Assembly: GCA_937906945.1 (NCBI GenBank)
Contig: CALCUE010000044.1
Coordinates: 1-42,558 of the forward strand
DNA from: an uncultured Clostridia bacterium
GTDB taxonomy: Bacteria; Bacillota; Clostridia; Oscillospirales; Ruminococcaceae
DNA: 42,558 bases
Reading direction: 5' to 3'
A program made the translations under genes and the position numbers. How positions within the stretch are numbered: the first letter of the stretch is position 1; each line of letters opens with the position of its first letter. The notes beneath the pieces were generated by a model. The model was not told the origin of the DNA. It saw nothing but the letters and a program-made list of their open reading frames with translations, and searched no databases. Below, piece by piece: positions 8,304 to 16,642 of the stretch.

Positions 8304-9010
8304 GGCGTTTCCTCCTTCGGCTTTTCCTCAATCTGCCGGTAAAGACAGGCGATGGCGTCCGAAAGGCCGCCGAGGTGGTCAATAAGGCCTTCGGCGACGG
8401 CGGTCTCACCGTCCAGCACCGTTCCCACGTCGGTAATGAGTTCCCCGGTGGTGAACATCAGCTCTTTGAACCGCTCGGCGGACATATGGGAATTGCTGAC
8501 CACGAATTTCGTGATCCGCTCCTGCATTTTGTCAAAATAGGAAAGGGTCTGCGGTACGCCGAGAACGAGCCCGTTCATCCGCACCGGATGAATGGTCATG
8601 GTGGCCGACGGCACGATGAACGATTCCTTGGCGGAACAGGCCAACGGCACGCCGATGGAGTGACCGCCTCCCAAAACAAGGGAAACCGTCGGTTTGCTCA
8701 TCCCGGAGATCAGTTCCGCGATGGCGAGCCCCGCTTCCACGTCACCGCCGACGGTATTCAGCATCACGATGAGTCCCTCGATCTTCGGGTCCTCCTCGAT
8801 GGCGACCAGCTGCGGGATGACGTGTTCATACTTGGTGCTTTTGTTCTGCGGCGGCAGGATATAATGCCCTTCGATCTGCCCGACGATGGTCAGACAATGG
8901 ACGCCGTGCTTTCCGTCCATTTTTGTCACCGAACCGGTGCTTAAAATCGTCGCCGTCTGGTTTTCTTCCTCTTCGGCTTCCTCGGTCGCGGCTTTCGTTT
9001 CTTCTTCCAT
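8300..9010 (-). CDS. tepA: ClpP-like serine protease TepA (translocation-enhancing protein)
   Basis: A 236-residue member of the ClpP/crotonase-fold SDH family, first gene of the long minus-strand operon. The catalytic Ser is S118 in GGGHSIGVPLA and the His is H141 in MTIHPVRMNG, both aligned with ClpP's Ser and His motifs. The N-terminal 25 residues are very acidic and probably disordered. Bacillus TepA has been linked to protein export and to degrading small acid-soluble proteins in germinating spores, which fits a spore former. The next gene, ylzJ, overlaps its stop. Confidence 0.93.
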   Translation of the reverse strand: MEEETKAATEEAEEEENQTATILSTGSVTKMDGKHGVHCLTIVGQIEGHYILPPQNKSTKYEHVIPQLVAIEEDPKIEGLIVMLNTVGGDVEAGLAIAELISGMSKPTVSLVLGGGHSIGVPLACSAKESFIVPSATMTIHPVRMNGLVLGVPQTLSYFDKMQERITKFVVSNSHMSAERFKELMFTTGELITDVGTVLDGETAVAEGLIDHLGGLSDAIACLYRQIEEKPKEETP

Positions 9011-9095
9011 GGTTTTCCCTCCGGAGTTTTTTCATAGTTTGCGCCAAAACTCCGTTTTTTATGCGAAAGCCCACTACGGCATTATAATTAAATTT

Positions 9096-9124
9096 ATAAT
9101 ATCATAGATGGGCAAAATATACAA
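9096..9124 (-). promoter_or_regulatory. Sigma-A-type promoter of the tepA operon
   Basis: On the minus strand TTGTAT (9124-9119) and TATTAT (9101-9096) are separated by 17 bases, about 85 bases upstream of the tepA start. The surrounding block is AT-rich in an otherwise GC-rich context. Confidence 0.45.
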
Positions 9125-9162
9125 GTGAATTTTCTGTAAAGGCTCTTTGGCCCATTTTTCCC

Positions 9163-9190
9163 TTGATTTCCGCCCAAGGTATGCTATACT
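9163..9190 (+). promoter_or_regulatory. Sigma-A-type promoter of the PrsW cluster
   Basis: TTGATT (9163-9168) and TATACT (9185-9190) are spaced by 16 bases. They lie about 30 bases upstream of the first gene, whose GGGAGGG ribosome binding site follows. It is divergent from the tepA promoter. Confidence 0.55.
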
Positions 9191-9220
9191 TATTTTGTAT
9201 CGGTCAACGGGAGGGATTGT

Positions 9221-9889
9221 ATGGAGAACCCGATTTTTACGCTGCTTCTGTTTTCGCTGTCGCTGGGCGCTTTTCTCTATGGCGCCATCGCCCTGTTCCG
9301 AAAAAAAACGCCCCTTTATTTTCAGCTGATCGTCTGCGCCGCCGGCTGTTACGCGCTGGAGGAGCTCTGCTCGCTGGTCACGTTTTTATGCGGCGGCTTC
9401 GAGTATCCCATCACCGTCAGCGCCTTCGGCACGTTCGGGTGCTTCTTTTTTCTGCTCTCGGCCAACTACGGCCAACTGGACGGCGTTGTTGACGATGGCA
9501 CGCCGGACCATCAGAAAGCCCGCCGTCTTTCCCTTCTGGCGCCGGTTTTTGTCGGCGGGATCCTTCTTCTCTGCCTCTTCAAGGCTTACCAAAGCTTCGG
9601 CGTCTTCGCCGTTGTCTCCCTGGCGCTGATTTATGCCCCAATGCTTTTCGCCTCCTATTTTAACCTCAAGCATCTTCTGATCCCGGTGGACGCTTTCGGT
9701 TTCCTGAAAGCCACCCGGCTCTATAATGTCTGGGCTCTCCTTTTCTACGGCGCCCAGATCCTCTATCTGACCGCCTATTCCTTCCAGATCCCCGTCGATC
9801 GGATCACCACCTCTCTCATCTCCCTGACCCTGCTTGGTATGGTGATCGCCGCCGTGAAAGGAGCGAAACTGTGGAAAACCTTAATCTGA
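9221..9889 (+). CDS. Polytopic membrane protein of unknown function
   Basis: A 222-residue protein that is almost entirely hydrophobic, with about seven predicted membrane segments and short loops. The only sizeable polar loop is GVVDDGTPDHQKARR near residue 90. The start has a good GGGAGGG site. I do not recognise the family; the layout recalls 7TM sensor domains, but no motif confirms that. Its last 19 bases overlap the next gene, so the two are probably translationally coupled and may work together in the membrane. Confidence 0.8.
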   Translation: MENPIFTLLLFSLSLGAFLYGAIALFRKKTPLYFQLIVCAAGCYALEELCSLVTFLCGGFEYPITVSAFGTFGCFFFLLSANYGQLDGVVDDGTPDHQKARRLSLLAPVFVGGILLLCLFKAYQSFGVFAVVSLALIYAPMLFASYFNLKHLLIPVDAFGFLKATRLYNVWALLFYGAQILYLTAYSFQIPVDRITTSLISLTLLGMVIAAVKGAKLWKTLI

Positions 9890-10497
9890 TCCTTTTTATC
9901 AGTATCGCCATTCCTCTCGGCCTGATGCTTCTGATTTTGGAGGAAAGGGCCCGGACCGATCTTTTTTTCCTCATCATCGGTCTTACCGTCTGCCTTTTCT
10001 GCGGGGAACTGAGCACCATTCTGGCCCAGTTCATTCCTTTTTCGTTCCGGTTCCTCACAACGAACCTGACCCCCATCACCGAAGAGGTAGGCAAGGCCCT
10101 GCCGATCCTTTTTTACGCGTTTCTGTATAAACCGAAGCGCCAGCAGCTTCTGGAGGCGTCCATTGCCGTCGGCGTAGGCTTCGCCGTTCTGGAAAACGCC
10201 TTTCTTCTGGCCAGCAACCTTTCCGCCATCAACGTCACCACCGGGATCCTCCGGGGATTTGGCGCCGGTACCATGCACGCCCAGACAACGTTGGCCGTCG
10301 GCTTCGGCATGAGCTTTGTCCACACCCGCCGCAAGCTGTTCGGCACCGGAACGGTGGCCCTTCTTTCCGTCGCCATCGTTTTCCATTCCATTTATAACAA
10401 CATTGTTTCCACACCCCATGGCTACTGGGGCGCGCTGCTCCCGATCTTCCTTTTTGTTCCTCTGGTGCTGGCGCTCAAAAAGAAAAAATTCATCTGA
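9871..10497 (+). CDS. PrsW-like glutamic intramembrane protease
   Basis: A 208-residue membrane protein with the residue pattern of the PrsW/CPBP-like intramembrane protease superfamily. It has E71-E72 and K75 in PITEEVGKALPIL, E109 in VGFAVLENAF, H136 in GTMHAQTTLAVGFG, and H172 with N176-N177 in FHSIYNNIV. Bacillus PrsW makes site-1 cuts in the anti-sigma factor RsiW. The start is GTG at 9871, with AAAGGAG upstream inside the previous gene. Given the next gene's single-pass topology, a local substrate is conceivable. Family assignment is fairly sure; the substrate is not. Confidence 0.85.
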   Translation: MENLNLILFISIAIPLGLMLLILEERARTDLFFLIIGLTVCLFCGELSTILAQFIPFSFRFLTTNLTPITEEVGKALPILFYAFLYKPKRQQLLEASIAVGVGFAVLENAFLLASNLSAINVTTGILRGFGAGTMHAQTTLAVGFGMSFVHTRRKLFGTGTVALLSVAIVFHSIYNNIVSTPHGYWGALLPIFLFVPLVLALKKKKFI

Positions 10498-10531
10498 AAA
10501 TACAAGGTTTCCAAAACCGGAAAGGATATCC

Positions 10532-11107
10532 ATGAAAAAAATCGTCTCTCTCGTTCTCGCTCTTTGTCTGGTTTTCGGCTTTTCGCTTTCCGCTTTCGCC
10601 ATAATGCCCTGGCTCAAGGAGGATTCCCCGAAAACCCATGCCTGGTATGGTTTGGACAATACCGAGGGCATCTTCCCGGACGGCAACCGTCTTCCTCTCC
10701 GTCAGATCGAGCAGGACGAAGCGGATTTTGATAAACTTTACGACAGCCTTACCGAAGAACAGCGGGAAAAGCTGAACGCGGGCAAAGGAAGGATCTTCCT
10801 TTTCTCCGAAGAAGACCTCGAAAAATATCCCGAGATCGAAAAAAAGCTCGGCGATCCAAAGCTCTACATCGAGATCGGCGACGACTGGGATGACGACGAT
10901 ATCCACGCGATTTTTATTGATGAGGACGAAGAAGAGAATCTGCCCTTCGAGTTTCCTTCGCCACAGCTTCCGGAGGAGGAAAAATTCGCCCGGCTCAACC
11001 TCTCCCATTTTTCCACGTTCTCCCAAGGGTCCCTTCCGGTCCTCCTTGTCGTAGCCGCCGTCGCCGTTCTTGTGATCGTCGTTCTCGTGCGGAAAAAGAA
11101 AAAATAA
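10532..11107 (+). CDS. Exported C-terminally membrane-anchored protein, unknown function
   Basis: A 191-residue protein with a Sec signal peptide (MKK, a hydrophobic core, cleavage probably after SAFA at about residue 23). An acidic extracellular middle contains DDWDDDD and DEDEEEN. One C-terminal membrane helix (about 168-186) is followed by the basic tail RKKKK. The start was set at 10532 because GGAAAGGA precedes it and the signal peptide begins there. The phrase LSHFSTFS before the anchor resembles stalks of sorted surface proteins, but there is no LPxTG. It lies 34 bp after the PrsW-like gene and is a candidate substrate or partner. Confidence 0.8.
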   Translation: MKKIVSLVLALCLVFGFSLSAFAIMPWLKEDSPKTHAWYGLDNTEGIFPDGNRLPLRQIEQDEADFDKLYDSLTEEQREKLNAGKGRIFLFSEEDLEKYPEIEKKLGDPKLYIEIGDDWDDDDIHAIFIDEDEEENLPFEFPSPQLPEEEKFARLNLSHFSTFSQGSLPVLLVVAAVAVLVIVVLVRKKKK

Positions 11108-11122
11108 GGTTAAAAAAAGAAA

Positions 11123-11157
11123 AAGCCTTGCCGGTCACAAACCGGCAAGGCTTTTTT
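11123..11157. terminator. Bidirectional terminator
   Basis: A perfect 13-bp stem, AAGCCTTGCCGGT (11123-11135) with ACCGGCAAGGCTT (11141-11153), has T runs in both reading directions. It ends the PrsW cluster from the left and the amino acid ABC operon from the right. Confidence 0.92.
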
Positions 11158-11167
11158 CATACATAAA

Positions 11168-11905
11168 TCAGCTGATAAAGCGCGCGAGGAACTCTTTGGT
11201 CTCCTCTTTCCGCGGATGGACAAAAATATCGTCCGGCGTACCCTCCTCGCAGATAACGCCGTCCTTCATAAAGACCACATGGCTCGAAACGTCCCGCGCG
11301 AAGGCCATTTCGTGGGTCACGACGATCATGGTAAGGCCCTCTTCCGCCAGTTTCCGCATGACGGTCAGAACCTCGCCGACCATCTGCGGATCCAGCGCCG
11401 ACGTGGGCTCGTCAAAAAGCAAAACTTCCGGTTCCATGGCAAGGGCTCTCGCGATGGCGACCCTTTGTTTCTGTCCGCCGGAAAGCTGACGGGGTTTGGC
11501 GTTCACATAGGGCAGCATCCCGACTTTTTCGAGGTATTTTTTCGCGGTCTCCTCCGCTTCCTGCCGATCCCGTTTTAGAACTTTCCGCTGTCCGACGACG
11601 CAGTTTTCCAGAACGGTCATGTTGGAAAACAGGTTGAAACTCTGGAACACCATGCCGACCTTTGCCCGGTAGGAGGAAACAGAAAAGCCGTTTTTCTCAA
11701 TATCCTCGCCGTGGTAATAGATTTTGCCGCCGGTAGGCGTTTCCAAAAGGTTGATGCAGCGAAGAAGGGTCGATTTTCCGCTACCGGAAACGCCGATGAT
11801 GGTCGTAACATCGCCGGGATGGACGGAAAAATCAATATCCGTCAGCACCTTGTGGCTGCCGAAGCTTTTTTCCAGGTGGCTGACCGAAAGAATTGGTTCA
11901 CTCAT
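11168..11905 (-). CDS. Amino acid ABC transporter ATPase (GlnQ/HisP type), probable lysine importer
   Basis: A 245-residue ATPase of the polar amino acid uptake family. It shows GVSGSGKST (Walker A), the Q-loop VFQSFNLF, the signature LSGGQKQRVAIARAL, Walker B with DEPTSALDPQ, and the H-loop VVTHEM. It powers import through the permease encoded immediately upstream (1-bp overlap). Substrate preference cannot be read from the ATPase; the operon's lysine riboswitch argues for lysine. It is the last gene of the operon, ahead of the bidirectional terminator. Confidence 0.95.
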   Translation of the reverse strand: MSEPILSVSHLEKSFGSHKVLTDIDFSVHPGDVTTIIGVSGSGKSTLLRCINLLETPTGGKIYYHGEDIEKNGFSVSSYRAKVGMVFQSFNLFSNMTVLENCVVGQRKVLKRDRQEAEETAKKYLEKVGMLPYVNAKPRQLSGGQKQRVAIARALAMEPEVLLFDEPTSALDPQMVGEVLTVMRKLAEEGLTMIVVTHEMAFARDVSSHVVFMKDGVICEEGTPDDIFVHPRKEETKEFLARFIS

Positions 11906-12705
11906 CAGGCAAGCCCTCCTTTTCCGCCGTTTTTCTTTTCGCGGTAGCTCAAAAGTCCGCTGGTATAGGCAAGGGTATCCGTCGTCGCGAGGTCATAGTT
12001 GTCGTCGCCGTCCAGTTTATCCTCCAGAAGCCGGAGAAGGGCGGACGCCGCCACCGTCATGGTGAGATAAATCGCCATGACCACCGTCGCCGACTCGAAA
12101 TAGAGATAAATGGCGCCGACGACGCTTTTGTGCACAAAGAAAAGGTCGGTGATGGCGATGACCGAAAGGACGGACGTATCCTTGATGTTGATGATGAAGT
12201 TGTTGCCGATCTGCGGAATGATGTTCCGGAACGCCTGCGGCAGAATGACCGAGGTCATGGTCTGGAAGTGCGTCATGCCGATGGCTTTGGCGCCTTCGGT
12301 CTGACCGGGATCAATGGAAAGAATGCCGCCGCGGACCGTTTCCGCCATATAAGCGCCGGTGTTGATCGAAACGATGAAAAACGCCGCCATCCACATATCC
12401 ATGTGGATGTTGAAAACGATCTGGCTTCCGTAATAGATGAAGACGGACTGCACGATCATCGGCGTTCCCCGGAACACTTCGACGTAAACTTTCAAAAGCA
12501 GATTGACGATTTTGAGCAGAACTTTTTTCCAGACCGGATCCCCGGGATTTTGGGGAATGGTCTGGACAATGCCGACCGCGAACCCGATCACGCAGCCGAA
12601 AAACGTACCGACCAGAGAGATGAGCAGGGTCGTCCCCGCTCCCTCTAAATACATGGTACCGTAGCCGGTGATACATTTGGTCACGCCGGCGATAAAATCA
12701 GACAT
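11905..12705 (-). CDS. Amino acid ABC transporter permease (HisM/GlnP type)
   Basis: A 266-residue membrane protein of the His/Glu/Gln/Arg/opine permease subfamily, with about five membrane segments. The characteristic VFRGTPMIVQ motif lies near residue 78 and an EAA-like cytoplasmic loop (EGAKAIGMTHFQTM) near 140-153 contacts the ATPase. It lies between the ATPase (1-bp overlap) and the binding protein (12-bp gap). One permease gene implies a homodimer. The C-terminus is longer and more polar than usual (ending NGGKGGLA). Confidence 0.93.
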   Translation of the reverse strand: MSDFIAGVTKCITGYGTMYLEGAGTTLLISLVGTFFGCVIGFAVGIVQTIPQNPGDPVWKKVLLKIVNLLLKVYVEVFRGTPMIVQSVFIYYGSQIVFNIHMDMWMAAFFIVSINTGAYMAETVRGGILSIDPGQTEGAKAIGMTHFQTMTSVILPQAFRNIIPQIGNNFIINIKDTSVLSVIAITDLFFVHKSVVGAIYLYFESATVVMAIYLTMTVAASALLRLLEDKLDGDDNYDLATTDTLAYTSGLLSYREKKNGGKGGLA

Positions 12706-12717
12706 AGTTTTCTCCTT

Positions 12718-13542
12718 TTATTCTTCGCTGAGCGGCTGGACGGCGATGGCTTCGGTCATCATGCGCTCGTAATCTTCCGTGGTAAGGTCGGCCAGAACGG
12801 CGTTGACCGTCTCCAAAAGCTCGGTGTTGCCCTTCTGAAGGGAAATGCCGAGGTTGATCTCCTCGTCGGAAACGACGAAATTACCGTTGCTCTCGGTGAA
12901 GTCGAGGATCTCGAAGTCGTCATAGACGGCGACGGCGGCAAGGGCCGTGGGCATATCGGTCACAACGATATCAACGGTGCCGGCATCCAGAGCGACCAAC
13001 ATGGCCGGAGCGGTCTCCTGCGCGGCCAGAATGTTGGCGGTGGGGATCTGCGGCAGGCAGATGTCGTACCAGACGGTACCGATCTGGGAGGTGCAGGTGG
13101 CGCCGGCAAGGTCGGCGACGCAGGTGGCTTTGGCGTAGGCGCTGTCTTTTTTGACCAGCGTCACGATGGAAGCGTAGTAGTAAGGATCGGAGAAATCGAC
13201 GACCGCCGCCCGTTCGGCGGTGATGGACTGACCGGCGATGACGCAGTCAACGTCGCCGGAAATGACCGCCGGAACAAGGGAATCCCAGTCCAGTTTGACG
13301 ATCTCCAGTTCTTTTCCCGCTTTTTCGGCGACGAGCTTCGCCATCATGACGTCGTAGCCATAGGCGTAGCTGTTGGTCCCGGCGATCGGCACAGCGCCGT
13401 TTTCGTCGGTACCCTGAGTCCAGTTATAGGGAGCGTAGGTGCACTCCATGGCGACCCTTAAGGTCTCTTTCTTTTCCGAGCCGCAGGCGCAAAGTCCGAC
13501 GCAAAGGATAAGGGCAAGAACGAGGGCGATGATTTTTTTCAT
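12718..13542 (-). CDS. Amino acid ABC transporter substrate-binding lipoprotein (probable lysine binder)
   Basis: A 274-residue family 3 solute-binding protein. The signal peptide ends in the lipobox CACG near residues 18-21, so it is membrane-anchored outside the cell. The mature part opens with LRVAMECTYAPYNWTQ, where the usual family motif begins, and has VDCVIAGQSITAERAAVVDFSDPYY in the hinge region (residues about 115-140). The start at 13542 has AGAAGGAA upstream; a longer frame to 13650 would read through the terminator of the riboswitch and is rejected. First gene of an operon controlled by the L-box upstream. Confidence 0.93.
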   Translation of the reverse strand: MKKIIALVLALILCVGLCACGSEKKETLRVAMECTYAPYNWTQGTDENGAVPIAGTNSYAYGYDVMMAKLVAEKAGKELEIVKLDWDSLVPAVISGDVDCVIAGQSITAERAAVVDFSDPYYYASIVTLVKKDSAYAKATCVADLAGATCTSQIGTVWYDICLPQIPTANILAAQETAPAMLVALDAGTVDIVVTDMPTALAAVAVYDDFEILDFTESNGNFVVSDEEINLGISLQKGNTELLETVNAVLADLTTEDYERMMTEAIAVQPLSEE

Positions 13543-13607
13543 TTTTTGTTCCTTCTTTCCAAAAAAGTCTTTGTTTGTTTTTCTGTTGTTTTCGGGCAAC
13601 AAAAAAA

Positions 13608-13638
13608 CCATGAAACCTTTCGGATGAAGATTCATGGT
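13608..13638 (-). terminator. Riboswitch-controlled attenuator terminator
   Basis: On the minus strand ACCATGAA and TTCATGGT pair across a 15-base loop and are followed by a run of T (to about 13601). This intrinsic terminator lies between the lysine aptamer and the binding-protein start, as expected for an off-switch acting on transcription. A separate UUCG-capped hairpin (13656-13677, 9-bp stem) lies between it and the aptamer. Confidence 0.75.
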
Positions 13639-13683
13639 AACACATAACATGTTTTACAAAACGCCGAAGCGCCTTGTTTTCAC

Positions 13684-13852
13684 CAATGATAGCTCTCCAC
13701 CGAAGTGACAGTCCGTGGAATGTTCTTCCACGCCCCAGCGACCGGAAAAAGGAGGCTTTTCCGGAGGCTTCGGCGGCTTCTCCTTTCCCCCGAAGCGGTC
13801 GCCTTTGACCGTCTGCTTCGGGCTACTTTTATCAGCCGCGCCTCTACCATTG
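13684..13852 (-). ncRNA. Lysine riboswitch (L-box) aptamer
   Basis: On the minus strand the 9-bp P1 stem CAATGGTAG/CTATCATTG closes the aptamer (13852-13844 with 13692-13684, one G-U). Inside it, in order, are the conserved lysine-aptamer segments: GTAGAGGCGCG, a GATAAAAGTAG-like loop-E region, GGAAAGGAGAAGCCGCCGAAG, GCTGGGGC, and GACTGTCAC...GTGGAGAGCTATC. The closest general match I know is the Bacillus lysC leader. Lysine binding should favour the downstream terminator at 13608-13638 and shut off the ABC importer. Confidence 0.93.
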
Positions 13853-13916
13853 TTCATGGCATTCGCCAAAAACAATTTTATTCTGTTTTTGCCTAATCAT
13901 AAAAATGATTAAGTTA

Positions 13917-13945
13917 AGTATAACAAGGCTTTTTTTGTTTGTCAA
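13917..13945 (-). promoter_or_regulatory. Sigma-A promoter of the lysine-riboswitch operon
   Basis: A consensus-grade promoter on the minus strand: TTGACA (13945-13940), a 17-base spacer and TATACT (13922-13917). Transcription should start near 13910, just ahead of a small TAATCAT/ATGATTA dyad (13894-13911) and the aptamer. Confidence 0.85.
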
Positions 13946-14075
13946 GCGCTTTCGTGAATAAATTTACAGCCTTTGCAGGGATTTATTCAAAAAAATTTCG
14001 CTTTTCTCTTTAAATATTCATATTCCTGTTATATAGTAAAAATCTGCGCAATTTTTTATGAAAAAAGGTGATCAT

Positions 14076-15380
14076 TTGACCGTATTAGCTACCGCCGCCG
14101 TCGCTATTATCGCCAGCCTTCTGATGACAAGGCTCATTAAGCCCCTTCATCTGCCGGACGTGACAGCCTACCTTGTCACCGGTGTCCTCATCGGCCCGTA
14201 TCTGCTCGGTGCCCTCGGTATTCCCGGCCTTGGTTTTGTCTCCATGGACGCCGTTTTTTCCATGGAACCTCTTTCTAACATGGCCCTTGGCTTTATCGCC
14301 TTCGCCATCGGCAACGAATTCCGGCTTTCCGACCTTAAAAAAACCGGCAAGACCGCCACCGTCGTCGGCATCGTCCAGGCGTTTTCCGCCGCCGCTCTGA
14401 CCGACGGCGCTCTTCTGGCGCTTCATTTCGCGATGCCGGATAAGATCTCCGTACCGGTGGCGCTGACACTCGGCGCTATCGCCACCGCCACCGCGCCGGC
14501 GGCTACGCTGATGGTCGTCCGGCAATATAAGGCCAAAGGCCCGACAACGGAGCTTCTTTTACCCATCGTCGCCCTCGACGACGCCGTCGGGCTCATCGTT
14601 TTCGCCGTCTCTTTCGGCGCCGCCAAAGCCATGCGAAGCGGCGATATGGATTTCCTTTCCGTTTTCGTCAATCCTCTTTTGGAGATCGTCTTTTCCCTGG
14701 TGCTCGGTTTCGTGCTCGGCGCCGTGCTCACGTCTCTGGAAAAGCGGTTTTTCTCCAACTCCAACCGCCTCTCGCTGACCATCGGTTTCGTCCTTCTGAC
14801 AGTGGCGCTCTCCTCCCTGGAATTCCGTCTTGGCCCTGTCACCGTTTCCTTCAGCGCCCTTTTGGTCTGCATGATGCTCGGCACGGCGTTCTGCAACCTC
14901 TGTCCCCTTTCCTTCGACCTGATGGAACGGGCCGACCGCTGGACAGCGCCGCTTTTTGTCTTTTTCTTTGTCGCCAGCGGCGCCGGATTGGAGCTTTCCG
15001 TCTTCCGGGACGGCGCCGCCGTGCTCATCGGTGTTGTCTATGTGCTCATCCGTGCCGCCGGAAAATATCTCGGTGCCTACGCCTCCTGCAAATGGATGAA
15101 ACAGCCGGACAACGTCACGAAAAACCTCGGCATCGCCCTCTTCCCGCAGGCCGGTGTCGCCCTCGGAATGTGCGTCACCGCTTCTCAGTTGGGTGGCGGC
15201 GACGGCGAACAGATCCGCAACGTGGTTCTTTTCGCCATTCTGATCTATGAACTGTTCGGTCCGCTTCTCACGAAACGCGCCCTTATCCGTGCCGGGGACA
15301 TCACCGCCAAACCGGAAGAGGTCAAAAAACGCCGGAGCGACCTTCTGGCCGGTCTGCGTTCCTCCTGGAACCACAAATAA
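14076..15380 (+). CDS. Cation:proton antiporter (CPA2/KefB-like membrane domain)
   Basis: A membrane protein of about 434 residues with 11-13 hydrophobic segments, the sodium/hydrogen exchanger fold of the CPA2 family. Recognisable parts are the N-terminal LHLPDVTAYLVTGVLIGPYL, the TATAPAATLMVVRQ segment and LDDAVGLIVFAVSFG, which carries the ion-binding Asp pair. There is no C-terminal TrkA-N or RCK domain, so this is the membrane domain alone. The start is set at TTG 14076, since AAAGGTGAT lies just upstream; the in-frame ATG at 14058 has no ribosome binding site. The exchanged ion (Na or K) cannot be told. Confidence 0.9.
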   Translation: MTVLATAAVAIIASLLMTRLIKPLHLPDVTAYLVTGVLIGPYLLGALGIPGLGFVSMDAVFSMEPLSNMALGFIAFAIGNEFRLSDLKKTGKTATVVGIVQAFSAAALTDGALLALHFAMPDKISVPVALTLGAIATATAPAATLMVVRQYKAKGPTTELLLPIVALDDAVGLIVFAVSFGAAKAMRSGDMDFLSVFVNPLLEIVFSLVLGFVLGAVLTSLEKRFFSNSNRLSLTIGFVLLTVALSSLEFRLGPVTVSFSALLVCMMLGTAFCNLCPLSFDLMERADRWTAPLFVFFFVASGAGLELSVFRDGAAVLIGVVYVLIRAAGKYLGAYASCKWMKQPDNVTKNLGIALFPQAGVALGMCVTASQLGGGDGEQIRNVVLFAILIYELFGPLLTKRALIRAGDITAKPEEVKKRRSDLLAGLRSSWNHK

Positions 15381-15384
15381 AGCG

Positions 15385-15415
15385 AAAGCGCTTCCCTTTC
15401 GGGAAGCGCTTTTTT
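15385..15415. terminator. Convergent bidirectional terminator
   Basis: A 12-bp stem, AAAGCGCTTCCC with GGGAAGCGCTTT, closes a 4-base loop and is followed by T. It lies between the antiporter gene and the convergent U32 gene, whose stop it touches. Confidence 0.9.
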
Positions 15416-16610
15416 ATTCCTCAACGCGAAGACGCAGAAGGTCGCCCGGTTCCACACGAACCGGACAGGGCAGACGCAGGGTCTGCATAATAAGCCGCGC
15501 GTCCTCCCGCTCCGTTCCGTCCTCGTCATAAATTTTCGTGACGGTGAATTTTTCGCCCATGGAAAGGGGCGAAACGATCTCCAGTTCGTCCCCGGGGTGG
15601 AAATTGTTCCGCTGCTCGATGACGGCGACTCCGTCTTTATAGTCCAACACCTTCCCGGCAAACTTGCATTTCTGGATATACGCGCCGGAATTGCCGTGGC
15701 TGTGCTTCATTTCGCCGAAATAGAAGGCGCTGGAATAGGGCCTATGGCTGATGCTGTCCAGCTCCCGCTCGATCACGTCAAGAGGGCGGTCGCCATCAAT
15801 GGCGTGGCGATAGGCGTTGACCACCGTGGCGACGTAAAAGGGCGTCTTCATCCGTCCCTCGATTTTATAGGAACAAATGCCCGCCGCCTCCAACTGATCG
15901 AGGAACGACACGGCGCACATATCGTGGGAACTCAGGATCGCGGTGCCTTTTTCGTCCTCGATGACCGGGAAAAACTCGTTCTGGCGCTTCTGTTCCACCA
16001 GATGATAACTCCAACGGCAGGGCTGAGCGCAGCCGCCCCGGTTGCCGCTCCGGTTGACTAAGAACGAGGAGATCATGCACCGTCCGGAATAGGCCATGCA
16101 CATGGCCCCGTGGACAAAAGCCTCGATCTCCAGTTCCGGCGGGATCCGTTTCCGGAACTCGATAATTTCCTCCAACGTCATTTCCCTTGCGAGCACCACC
16201 CGGGAAGTGCCCATGGCGGCATAGATCCGGGCGGCATTGAAGTTCATGCAGTTGGCCTGGGTGCTGACGTGGATGGCAAGCCGCGGCGCCGCCTCGTGGA
16301 TGGCGGCGATGAGCCCGATGTCGGAGACGATGACGGCGTCCACGCCGGCGTTATACAAAAATTCGGCGTATTCCCCGGCTTCGTCGATCTCGTCGTTTCG
16401 GGCGAAGCAGTTGACCGTCACGTAAAGCTTCACCCCGGCGTCGTGGGCCATCTCCACCGCCTTGAGAATTTCCTCCCGGGTAAAGCCGACGTTGTCGGCC
16501 CGAAGCTGTAAAAGCGGTCCGCCGACATAGACGGCGTCCGCGCCGAAATGGATGGCGGTCTCGAGACATTCCAGATCGCCCGCCGGTGCCAGAAGTTCCG
16601 GTTTTCCCAT
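15414..16610 (-). CDS. U32 peptidase-family protein (TrhP/YrrO-like tRNA hydroxylation)
   Basis: A 398-residue U32-family protein. The N-terminus MGKPELLAPAGDLECLETAI opens the TIM-barrel. The family cysteines that can hold an Fe-S cluster appear in HGAMCMAYSGRCMISS and in GNRGGCAQPCRW (about residues 170-200), with a further Cys in AAGICSYKIEGRMK. Members of this subgroup (YrrO/TrhP) use prephenate-dependent chemistry to make 5-hydroxyuridine at tRNA position 34. The C-terminal beta domain (about 310-398) is present, so it is full length. Good GGGAGG site before the ATG. Exact RNA target is inferred from family only. Confidence 0.9.
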   Translation of the reverse strand: MGKPELLAPAGDLECLETAIHFGADAVYVGGPLLQLRADNVGFTREEILKAVEMAHDAGVKLYVTVNCFARNDEIDEAGEYAEFLYNAGVDAVIVSDIGLIAAIHEAAPRLAIHVSTQANCMNFNAARIYAAMGTSRVVLAREMTLEEIIEFRKRIPPELEIEAFVHGAMCMAYSGRCMISSFLVNRSGNRGGCAQPCRWSYHLVEQKRQNEFFPVIEDEKGTAILSSHDMCAVSFLDQLEAAGICSYKIEGRMKTPFYVATVVNAYRHAIDGDRPLDVIERELDSISHRPYSSAFYFGEMKHSHGNSGAYIQKCKFAGKVLDYKDGVAVIEQRNNFHPGDELEIVSPLSMGEKFTVTKIYDEDGTEREDARLIMQTLRLPCPVRVEPGDLLRLRVEE

Positions 16611-16642
16611 GTTCCTCGCCTCCCAATCTTAAAAAGCAACAA

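Noticed and set aside
13543..13650. Longer N-terminus for the amino acid binding protein
   Set aside because: The extension reads through the riboswitch terminator, and the signal peptide begins only at 13542 behind a good ribosome binding site.
13608..13852. T-box leader
   Set aside because: There is no AGGGTGG-type T-box sequence. The conserved segments and P1 closure fit the lysine aptamer instead.
14559..15374. 271-residue open frame on the minus strand
   Set aside because: It is antisense to the antiporter, a clear membrane protein; the frame is charged and has no motif.
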